From the NCBI GenBank assembly GCA_021793595.1, contig JAJYSL010000323.1:1-5124 (forward strand): DNA of 5,124 nt, in the 5' to 3' direction. A program made the position numbers and the translations under genes. Source of the stretch: Acidobacteriota bacterium (GTDB lineage Bacteria > Acidobacteriota > Terriglobia > Terriglobales > Acidobacteriaceae). The notes under the pieces were generated by a model. That model was not told where the DNA came from. It saw nothing but the letters and a program-made list of their open reading frames with translations, and searched no databases. Below are positions 1-5,124 of this stretch, one piece after another (the stretch's first letter is position 1; every line of letters starts with the position of its first letter).

Positions 1-706
1 GGTTGTGGTCCGCCGGCAACCCGACGTTGGGGGAAACGAACGTGGGCGGCTTCACACCAGACCGTACAAGCCTTACTCCCGTTTCCGCCACAATCGCCAT
101 GGCAATGGAGACGGCGGCGACAGTAGAACCGGCGGCGAACTTTTCTTTGATCCCTTCTACGTCCACTAAAGCGTCTTCCGGGGGCACACAATTGTCAATC
201 GCAATGTCGGAAGCATCGGCAAGGTCTTTGCCGCTGGAGTGTGTGGGCTTCGCCTGCTTGTGGTTTTGGTGGGATGAGACAGAGACCACGGTCAGGCCAT
301 TTTTCTTGGCCTCCAGCGCCATTTCGATCGGCGCGGCGTTCAGACCTCCGTGAGAGAAGATCAGGATGGAATCGCGAGGCTCCAGTTGATAACTCTGCAG
401 CACTACCGAAGCGTAACCTTCCGTTCTCTCCAGCCAGAGCAACTCTCGCGCGCCGCCGGGACCGACGACGTTAAACCACATCAGGCGAGGATCGTAGATG
501 GGTTGGAACCCGACAAAGCTGCCGTAGCGGGGGAAAATGTCCAGAACGGGAATGACGGAGTGTCCGCTGCCAAACAGATAGACCTTGCCGCCGGCCTGTA
601 TGGAGGCTGCAAAAACTGCCGCGGCTTCCTCGATTTTTTTGGTTTGTGTCTTCCGGATGGCAGCGATGGTCTCTTCGGCACGAACCAGGTATGTTTCTGC
701 GGACAT
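1..706 (-). CDS. SIS-domain phosphosugar-binding protein (COG4821-like), 3' end beyond window
   Basis: The minus-strand frame is open from an ATG at 706 to the window edge, giving 235 residues without a stop. A SIS fold is shown by KVYLFGSGHS at residues 41-50, the phosphosugar-binding loop (GSGHS). Further family landmarks are SHGGLNAAPIEMALEAKK near 118-135, HSSGKDLADASDIAIDN near 156-172, and a C-terminal PTFVSPNV near 221-228. These match, from memory, the uncharacterised SIS family COG4821, whose members are about 240-250 residues long, so only a few residues should be missing. The usual 'SNSGRN' segment is here SHGGLN. No signal peptide or membrane segment is visible, so it should be cytoplasmic. 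The start is supported by GGGAGGA 8 nt upstream and by a promoter further up. SIS proteins bind phosphosugars as isomerases, lyases, synthases or sensors, and the exact reaction is unknown. It is divergent from the PIG-L gene. Confidence 0.9.
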   Translation of the reverse strand, partial: MSAETYLVRAEETIAAIRKTQTKKIEEAAAVFAASIQAGGKVYLFGSGHSVIPVLDIFPRYGSFVGFQPIYDPRLMWFNVVGPGGARELLWLERTEGYASVVLQSYQLEPRDSILIFSHGGLNAAPIEMALEAKKNGLTVVSVSSHQNHKQAKPTHSSGKDLADASDIAIDNCVPPEDALVDVEGIKEKFAAGSTVAAVSIAMAIVAETGVRLVRSGVKPPTFVSPNVGLPADHN

Positions 707-714
707 GAGTGTAT

Positions 715-721
715 TCCTCCC
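715..721 (-). promoter_or_regulatory. Ribosome binding site of the SIS gene
   Basis: The minus strand reads GGGAGGA, separated by 8 nt from the ATG at 706. This fixes the start of the SIS-domain gene. Confidence 0.8.
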
Positions 722-750
722 GACAAGCGAAGCTGCAATTCTGTTTGAAC

Positions 751-777
751 CAAATTTGTATCATTGGAAATAATTTG
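751..777. promoter_or_regulatory. Imperfect palindrome overlapping the SIS promoter, candidate operator
   Basis: CAAATT (751-756) and AATTTG (772-777) form a 6-bp inverted repeat with a 15-nt spacer. It covers the -10 box and spacer of the SIS promoter and ends directly at its -35 box. A regulator bound here would block polymerase. The arms are AT-rich, so chance cannot be excluded. No regulator gene lies in the window. Confidence 0.35.
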
Positions 778-783
778 TGTCAA
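755..783 (-). promoter_or_regulatory. Sigma70-type promoter of the SIS gene
   Basis: On the minus strand a perfect TTGACA (783-778) is followed after exactly 17 nt by TACAAA (760-755), which matches four of six bases of TATAAT. Transcription would start near 748, leaving a leader of about 40 nt before the ATG at 706 with its ribosome binding site. This is the best promoter match in the window. An inverted repeat covers its -10 box and spacer, which suggests regulation. Confidence 0.65.
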
Positions 784-788
784 CTAGT

Positions 789-798
789 CTTCTAGAAG
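789..798. repeat. Perfect 10-bp palindrome in the divergent intergenic region
   Basis: The sequence CTTCTAGAAG is a perfect palindrome located 5 bp upstream of the -35 box of the SIS promoter. It could be a protein binding site. No transcription factor can be named from it. Confidence 0.3.
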
Positions 799-811
799 TG
801 TTACCCCACCC

Positions 812-826
812 CCCGAAGTCTTCGGG
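812..826. repeat. 15-bp odd palindrome between the divergent genes
   Basis: CCCGAAG and CTTCGGG flank a single T, giving a 7-bp perfect inverted repeat. It is not followed by a T-run on either strand, so it does not look like an intrinsic terminator. It sits between the SIS promoter and the PIG-L leader and may be a binding site. Confidence 0.35.
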
Positions 827-920
827 CGTAACCGCTTTCCGGTTGCAGGACTCACGTAAGCCGGCAGATGGCCAGGCTTTCACTGGAGGTTTGCAGCGGG
901 GTTTATATTCTGAAATGAGT

Positions 921-956
921 AGACGTGTGTTTCCTGGATATGCGCGAGGCACGTCT
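921..956. repeat. Inverted repeat in the PIG-L leader, AGACGTG-N22-CACGTCT
   Basis: AGACGTG at 921-927 and CACGTCT at 950-956 are perfect 7-bp inverted copies separated by 22 nt. They lie 66 bp before the PIG-L start and just downstream of an AT-rich TATATT at 904-909. The element could be a two-half-site operator or a leader hairpin. The arm spacing from first base to first base is 29 bp, which is not a whole number of helical turns of 10.5 bp. Confidence 0.35.
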
Positions 957-1004
957 GACGTACCGTCGCCGTCGGCATTCCATCGCGATTCGCAGCGTGA
1001 AAGC

Positions 1005-1011
1005 AAGGAGG
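1005..1011 (+). promoter_or_regulatory. Ribosome binding site of the PIG-L gene
   Basis: A full AAGGAGG lies 10 nt before the ATG at 1022. It supports this start, which also gives a complete twin-arginine signal peptide. Confidence 0.8.
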
Positions 1012-1021
1012 AAGCTGAAGT

Positions 1022-1846
1022 ATGAGTGGCTCCACGCGGAGGACTTTTCTGAAAGAAGCCGGGGCCAGCGTGGCCGCGCTTTCCCTTGGCGCCAGCCCGC
1101 TGCAGGCTGGCGTTATGCCGGGGCGCCCATCGAACGAAACTTCTAGTTCGCAGGCTAGGCTGTCAAACGTGATGGCCATTGCCGCCCATCCTGGAGACGC
1201 TTTTTTCGCGATGGGCGCACCTGTAGCGCTCGCGACCCATCAAGGAGGGAAAGGCTGGTTGTTGAGTCTCTCTTCCGGCGAGAACGGTTCTGCCACAATT
1301 GCACCCAAACAATATGGAGAGGCGCAGCGTGGAGCGGCCCAAAGAGCCGCGGCTTCGATTGGCGCGGAGGCATTGTTTCTTCCATATCCCGACGGAGAAA
1401 TACCGGTAAACGACGAGGCAAAATTTGCGGTTTGCGATTTCATTCGACAACACAAGCCGGATGTCATCGTGACCCACTGGCGAGGAAGTTGGCATAAGGA
1501 CCATCAGGCCTGCTATGACATCGTTCAAGACGCAATTTTTTATGCCGCACTTCCAGCCATTCCTCGGAAACTACCCGTGCACTCGGTCGAGAAGTTGTTT
1601 TTCGACGACAACTGGGAAGACGCTACCGGATTCGTTCCGGACACGTATCTGGACATCACTCCCGTGTTCGAACGCTGGATGGATGCCTGCGCGATGTTCC
1701 CCATGTGGCGCGGCGAAACAGGATTCCGCTACAACGATTACTATGGCAGCCTGGCAATAGCGCGCGGTTGCGTCTCCAATTTTAGAAAAGCGGTTGCCTT
1801 GATGTCGTCGCCTGAGCAGCGTGTGCGGCATGTTCACGCACTATAA
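1022..1846 (+). CDS. Tat-exported PIG-L/LmbE family deacetylase-like protein with altered HPDD motif
   Basis: The product has 274 residues. TRRTFLK at residues 5-11 followed by a hydrophobic Ala/Leu/Ser stretch to about residue 29 is a twin-arginine signal peptide, so the protein should be exported folded with its metal. The PIG-L (LmbE) fold is shown by MAIAAHPGDAFFAMG at 51-65, LSLSSGENG at 81-89, and THWRGSWHKDHQ at 151-162. The family removes N-acetyl groups from sugars (MshB, BshB, GlcNAc-PI deacetylase) using a zinc held by His, Asp and His. By comparison with MshB, the ligands His56, Asp59 and His161 are present, as are His158 and Asp160. The catalytic-base Asp is Gly58, however, and the following Glu is Ala60. 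Activity may therefore be changed or lost. The substrate is unknown. The gene is divergent from the SIS gene and convergent with the GH27 gene. Confidence 0.9.
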   Translation: MSGSTRRTFLKEAGASVAALSLGASPLQAGVMPGRPSNETSSSQARLSNVMAIAAHPGDAFFAMGAPVALATHQGGKGWLLSLSSGENGSATIAPKQYGEAQRGAAQRAAASIGAEALFLPYPDGEIPVNDEAKFAVCDFIRQHKPDVIVTHWRGSWHKDHQACYDIVQDAIFYAALPAIPRKLPVHSVEKLFFDDNWEDATGFVPDTYLDITPVFERWMDACAMFPMWRGETGFRYNDYYGSLAIARGCVSNFRKAVALMSSPEQRVRHVHAL

Positions 1847-1897
1847 GCGTCATCTCTCACATCCCGCTACATGAACGACTGGGTTGAGATTCCACAA

Positions 1898-3079
1898 CTA
1901 ATTGTCCTGTGCTTCCACGCGCAGCATGACGGTACCGTGAGCGGGTACTACAGCGGAGAATTTATCATTCAGAATTCCTAGATCTTGATGTTTCCACAAA
2001 TCACGCACCGCCGCCGCGCTATAGATGCCAAGGTCCTCCCAATCAATGCTCATTGTCGCCGGCTTGGAATTTCGATTGAATAGCAAAACCGCCCATGGCG
2101 AACGCTTGCCAATCAAGTGCTTTGCCCATACCTGCAAACCGGGCCGATCTTCTGCTATGAGGGTTCCTGTTTCGCCAAGAGGATCTTGGTCTACCGCAAT
2201 GACTTCGCGGTTCGTCAGCACCCTTAGCGTGTCCTGAGACATGCTGCGAAGATCGTTTCCTGCCCAAAGCGGAGCTGACGAGATCGCCCACAGATTGAAC
2301 ATGGATTGCTCCTCAATTGGCGAGATTCCGGGCACACCAATTTCCAGCATGTCGGGATCGCTCCAGTGATTGCGTCCGCCACTTGAGGCATGGAATGCAT
2401 TCTGATCGAAGTTGCGTACGATGAGATCCCAATCGGCATGTCCGGGCTGCCCCACATCGTTGGTGCTGCGCCAAACATTAGCCATTCTCGGGGCCCAGGT
2501 CCAGGCGAGCTCGCTGCCCCAATTACAAATGTAGAAGAGCATAGGCCGGCCAGTGTGTGCGATCGCGGTACTCATCCGCATGTAGAGCTGGGCAGCTGTG
2601 TAACCGGCCGGTTTATGGCAAAAATCCTCCTCGACAAGGTCGATGCCCCAAGACGCGAAGGTTTGCGCGTCTTTTTCCTCGTGTTGATAGCTGCCTTCGT
2701 ATCCGGCGCAGGTTTTAGGGCCAAGATCGGTGTAAATGCCGGCTTTAAGCCCCCTGGCGTGGATGTAGGCGACAAGAGCTGGAATCCCGCTAGGGAATCG
2801 GTGAGAATCTGGCAAAAGGGTTCCATCAGATGCACGATGGCCCGCCGGAACGATGCATTCCTGAATGATCAGATATCTATAGCCAGCATCTCTCATACCG
2901 CTCGAGACAAGACGATCCGCCACAGACCGGATCGTTTGCTCATCGTATTTGCAGCCCAGACTGTTCCAGTTCGCCCACCCCATGGGTGGAGTGTTTGCCA
3001 ATTGCGAGTCAGTTGTGACCGCCCTGGAAGTTGCGGCCATTAGCATCAGAAAGACTGCTAGCAAAGTCACATTTCGCAT
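1898..3079 (-). CDS. Secreted GH27 family glycosidase (alpha-galactosidase-like)
   Basis: From the ATG at 3079 the product has 393 residues. MRNVTLLAVFLMLMAATSRA at 1-20 is a Sec signal peptide. The rest is a GH27 TIM barrel plus C-terminal beta-sandwich that aligns by eye with human alpha-galactosidase A: PPMGWANWNS near 31-40, GIYTDLGPKTCAG near 114-126, HWSDPDML near 238-245, AVDQDPLG near 295-302. The nucleophile is Asp152 (EEDFC) and the acid/base is Asp208 with Arg204 (WRSTND). GH27 enzymes hydrolyse terminal alpha-galactosides, alpha-GalNAc or beta-L-arabinopyranosides with retention. Several sugar-binding positions differ: Gln73-Glu74 replace Asp-Asp, Glu150 replaces Lys, Asn186 replaces Glu. 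Specificity is therefore uncertain. A GTG start at 3127 (409 residues), 4 nt after a strong AAGGAGG, is an alternative. The TPR relic lies 127 bp upstream on the same strand. Confidence 0.9.
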   Translation of the reverse strand: MRNVTLLAVFLMLMAATSRAVTTDSQLANTPPMGWANWNSLGCKYDEQTIRSVADRLVSSGMRDAGYRYLIIQECIVPAGHRASDGTLLPDSHRFPSGIPALVAYIHARGLKAGIYTDLGPKTCAGYEGSYQHEEKDAQTFASWGIDLVEEDFCHKPAGYTAAQLYMRMSTAIAHTGRPMLFYICNWGSELAWTWAPRMANVWRSTNDVGQPGHADWDLIVRNFDQNAFHASSGGRNHWSDPDMLEIGVPGISPIEEQSMFNLWAISSAPLWAGNDLRSMSQDTLRVLTNREVIAVDQDPLGETGTLIAEDRPGLQVWAKHLIGKRSPWAVLLFNRNSKPATMSIDWEDLGIYSAAAVRDLWKHQDLGILNDKFSAVVPAHGTVMLRVEAQDN

Positions 3080-3131
3080 CTGCCACCTATGCTGATCACA
3101 TATGGGATTCGCAATTGTTATTGACACTCGG

Positions 3132-3138
3132 CCTCCTT
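3132..3138 (-). promoter_or_regulatory. Strong Shine-Dalgarno sequence upstream of the GH27 gene, start ambiguous
   Basis: The minus strand reads AAGGAGG, and 4 nt later an in-frame GTG starts at 3127. The preferred ATG at 3079 has only AGGTGG (3088-3083) with a 3-nt spacer. The signal peptide looks most natural from 3079, while the ribosome binding site favours 3127. Confidence 0.45.
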
Positions 3139-3206
3139 GGCTAGACCGCAAGGTGGAGATGAAATTAACGTACCGGCAATTTCGGATCTAGAGTGAAGCT
3201 CTTGGA

Positions 3207-3840
3207 CTATTTGGTGGCCTGATCTCTATGGTTCGCACGCGCCAACACCATAGCTTGCGCTGTGCGGGCGAGTGTGCTGTTAGGGTCGAGTTGCATCGCG
3301 TGCTGCAGAACCGGCTCCGATTCAGAGAAGCGCGATTCGCTTGCCAGAATCAGACCTAGATTTATGAAGGCTTGTACGTATCGAGAATTATTTTCCGTAG
3401 CTTGGCGAAACAGCAACTCTGCTTCTTTCGGCCTACCAAGTCGACTATCCAAAACGCCTAAGTTGCTCTGAGCCTCTGCATATTGCAGGGTCCAGCAAAA
3501 TTGCGGTCTTGAACTCTTTTTCTGCCTCTGCGATCCGGCCTCCCTGCAGATTCAAGACTCCACTTTCATTATGTGCTTGAGGAAATTTCGGATCCAACTG
3601 AATCGCCTTCGCGAGTGCTTGCCCTTCCTCGGAATACTTTCCCTGCCGGTGTAACGCCAGCGCGAGATCATAATAGATGTCGGAATTCTTCGGGTCCAGT
3701 TCAATGGACTGACGGTATATGTCCACAGCCTTCTGAGTGTCTCCTGTCCGCAGATATTCGTTCGCCGCATTGACACGTGTGATTTCTAGGTTCTTTGCGA
3801 GAATCTGTAAAAATGTGCATTTTATGCGGGTTTTTGAATT
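3207..3840 (-). pseudogene. TPR repeat protein, frameshifted and without a start codon
   Basis: About 205 residues of tetratricopeptide repeats can be read in two minus-strand frames. The upstream frame (3840-3445) gives repeats such as NAANEYLRTGDTQKAVDIY, then IYYDLALALHRQGKYSEEG, then HNESGVLNLQGGRIAEAEKE. It ends in a nonsense tail after AILLDPA. The reading continues in another frame from about 3482 as YAEAQSNLGVLDSRLGRPKE and runs through two and a half more repeats to a TAG at 3207-3209. One extra base around 3483-3484 explains the break. Upstream, a TAG at 3843-3841 closes the frame with no ATG, GTG or TTG before a GTG at 3726 that lies inside the first repeat, so the 5' end also appears lost. 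TPR domains mediate protein contacts, and no partner can be named. A sequencing error could explain the frameshift but not the missing start. Confidence 0.7.
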
Positions 3841-4619
3841 CTAGGCCACTGGAGGAGTGCAAGGGCTTTTGCACCTGTCGCCGCCGGTTACGAGATTCTA
3901 TGGCAGGGCGGTAAAACCGGTTGCGTCTTGGCGGCTTCCGTTGCTCCCCGGACGGGTATGGCCGCTTGGAAGTCGTGTAAGTAGCTCATTCTATGATGGA
4001 TGACGATCTCTTCGAGGCTAACCAAAGCTATCTTTCGAAAGAAACGGTCACAGACTTCCTTGGCGATCTGCGGGGCGATTCGAATCGGCTCCGATCCGGG
4101 ATCAGTAGGCAATTCGGCCTTTCGCCTGACCGTCGCTCGCAACTCAGATTCCTCAACAAACGGAGCCTATAATCTTTGGAAATCGCCGATAGGAAGAGCC
4201 CTCAGAGCAATTCTGCCGCATCGGACAGAACGCGCTACCGGAAGCCCTGTCTCTCAAAACCCCAGCAAAAACAGGGGGTCTTACACTTTCTCGCAAAGAG
4301 CCGATTTCTATTCCCTGCCTGAAGGCTTCCTCTTTTTGCTGCTGAAGTATTTTTAGAGTTCAGCCCGGCTCTCATTGAGGCCAGTCCTGGGGAAGCCGGA
4401 CGATTCAATGCTCAATTGCATATTCCGATGAACTTGGCGGTAATGTCCAGCTCTTTTCGCACTTTCGATCTTCCGTCTTACTCAGGAAGGTTGTTGGGTT
4501 TGGCCATTCCGATTTTTCATGGATTCGATGGGGCGGTGCTCTCTATGCGTCCAGCCAAGTACACGGTTGACGGTAGCGTTCTCGCTAGCAGCGGAAATGG
4601 CGATGAAGTCCTACGGATG
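3841..4619. other. Gene-poor stretch with one unassigned minus-strand open frame
   Basis: No gene can be supported in this stretch of nearly 780 bp. A minus-strand frame is open from a TAG near 4170 down to 3888. It has no ATG and would start at a TTG at 4142 without a clear ribosome binding site. Its central part (for example RIAPQIAKEVCDRFFRKIAL) looks protein-like, but I do not recognise a family, and its tail looks non-coding. Plus-strand frames at 4000-4356 and 4416-4703 have compositions typical of chance frames. A CCCTGT/ACAGGG inverted repeat (4245-4250 and 4271-4276) and a CCGGCT/AGCCGG pair (4365-4370 and 4394-4399) are present. Together with the adjacent TPR relic, the stretch may be decayed coding sequence. 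Confidence 0.5.
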
Positions 4620-5033
4620 TTATGGGAGGTCGCGCAGGGCAGGCCAGCCTTTTCGATCCGTGATCGCGCCAAACATGCCCAGCGAAATGGCGACCGTGGC
4701 TGAAAGAAAAAGCAGTAGCAGGTTGGGAAGTCCGCGCGTACTGAGCGGGAAAACGATTTGTCCGCCAATCGCAAAGATCAGCAGGAGGATGCCGCCTGCA
4801 AGCAGAAATCGAGATGCGATGCGTCGCTGATAAAAAGCGGCGATGGAAGCGATGAGAGTGAGCCCACCGCCGGCGAAAATGATACAAACTTCCAGCCAGG
4901 AGCTGCCAGCGATACTGGTCAGCGCCGCGACCGGGAAGTAGACACAGTTGGCGATGCCCCAAAGCGTGCCGAGCGAGAAGATCGCGGCTCCCCAAAAACG
5001 ACGCAGCCGGACCTGTTGATCCGCATCTTTCAT
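4620..5033 (-). CDS. Small four-helix integral membrane protein, unknown function
   Basis: The product has 137 residues from the ATG at 5033. Four hydrophobic segments are clear at about residues 12-36, 46-68, 75-96 and 103-124. The loop between segments 2 and 3 (YQRRIASR) and the C-terminal DRKGW are positively charged or polar. The N-terminus MKDADQQVRLRR is also charged. By the positive-inside rule both ends and the central loop would be cytoplasmic. There is no signal peptide cleavage pattern and no recognisable catalytic motif. I do not recognise the family. There is no strong Shine-Dalgarno before the ATG, but the start follows the stop of the upstream frame by only 36 nt, so it may be translated as a downstream operon member. 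Its coding character is supported by the consistent hydrophobic segmentation. Confidence 0.7.
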   Translation of the reverse strand: MKDADQQVRLRRFWGAAIFSLGTLWGIANCVYFPVAALTSIAGSSWLEVCIIFAGGGLTLIASIAAFYQRRIASRFLLAGGILLLIFAIGGQIVFPLSTRGLPNLLLLFLSATVAISLGMFGAITDRKGWPALRDLP

Positions 5034-5069
5034 TGGCTCGATTCGAAGTCTGCCGCGCGCGACGGGTGC

Positions 5070-5124
5070 TTAGAACATACCCCAGGCGCGGCTGATGTAG
5101 TCCGTCATGGTAAGGCTGATGAGC
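5070..5124 (-). CDS. Possible C-terminal end of an upstream gene (17 codons visible)
   Basis: The minus strand entering from the right edge reads LISLTMTDYISRAWGMF followed by TAA at 5072-5070. Its composition is protein-like, and it ends 36 nt before the start of the membrane-protein gene, as expected for two genes in one operon. The visible part is too short to name a family, and an open stretch of 17 codons can arise by chance. Confidence 0.4.
   Translation of the reverse strand, partial: LISLTMTDYISRAWGMF

Noticed and set aside
878..909. Possible plus-strand promoter for the PIG-L gene with TATATT at 904-909
   Set aside because: The -10 is acceptable, but no recognisable -35 lies at 16-18 nt. 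TTGCAG at 891-896 is far too close. It is not strong enough to list.
915..1025. A 36-codon plus-strand frame whose TGA overlaps the PIG-L ATG as ATGA, like a coupled leader peptide
   Set aside because: There is no Shine-Dalgarno before its ATG, the composition is not protein-like, and the PIG-L gene has its own strong ribosome binding site inside it.
2390..3043. Long plus-strand frame of 217 codons opposite the GH27 gene
   Set aside because: It is the antisense shadow of a well-supported GH27 coding sequence and has no family-like motif.
4245..4276. CCCTGT/ACAGGG inverted repeat as an intrinsic terminator
   Set aside because: The stem is only 6 bp with a 20-nt loop, no T-run follows the stem, and no supported gene ends close to it.
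4000..4356. Plus-strand 118-codon frame
   Set aside because: Composition is rich in Ser, Arg and Asn without any motif, there is no clear ribosome binding site, and it overlaps a slightly more protein-like minus frame.
4365..4399. CCGGCT/AGCCGG inverted repeat as terminator of the membrane-protein gene
   Set aside because: It lies more than 220 bp past the stop, has a 23-nt loop and lacks a T-run on the minus strand.
4585..4995. Alternative minus-strand frame over the membrane-protein gene
   Set aside because: It is rich in Arg, His and Ser with no consistent segments, whereas the other frame gives four clean membrane helices.

Overview
This window reads as bacterial chromosomal DNA of moderate GC content (by eye, mid-fifties percent). 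It carries secreted-carbohydrate-enzyme and amino-sugar-type genes, a twin-arginine signal peptide and Shine-Dalgarno sequences of the AGGAGG type. The mix of a SIS-domain protein, a Tat-exported PIG-L protein, a GH27 glycosidase and a TPR protein would fit an Acidobacteriota-like soil bacterium. That assignment is inference from gene content, not from a marker gene.

Layout from left to right. Positions 1-706 (minus) hold most of a SIS-domain phosphosugar-binding protein that runs off the left edge. A 315-bp divergent intergenic region (707-1021) contains a good sigma70-type promoter for the SIS gene, an imperfect palindrome lying on that promoter, and three further inverted repeats. Positions 1022-1846 (plus) hold a Tat-exported PIG-L/LmbE-type deacetylase-like protein. 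After a 51-bp convergent gap, a secreted GH27 glycosidase (alpha-galactosidase family) lies on the minus strand at 1898-3079. Just upstream of it on the same strand is a TPR gene relic (3207-3840) with one frameshift and no start codon. Positions 3841-4619 hold no gene I can support, only one unassigned minus-strand open frame. Positions 4620-5033 (minus) encode a small four-helix membrane protein, and 5070-5124 (minus) is probably the last 17 codons of a gene upstream of it.

How the genes may work together. The GH27 enzyme would release alpha-linked sugars outside the cytoplasm, the PIG-L protein would act on an N-acetylated or related sugar after Tat export, and the SIS protein would bind a phosphosugar in the cytoplasm. 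This amounts to a possible small (amino)sugar-use locus.

Two enzymes are unusual at their active sites. The PIG-L protein has Gly where the family's catalytic-base Asp is expected, although its metal ligands are intact. The GH27 protein keeps the nucleophile and acid/base Asp residues but has replaced several sugar-binding residues. These two departures, and the organised divergent promoter region, are the most interesting parts of the window. I do not see a clearly new multi-gene system, CRISPR array, insertion sequence or RNA gene.
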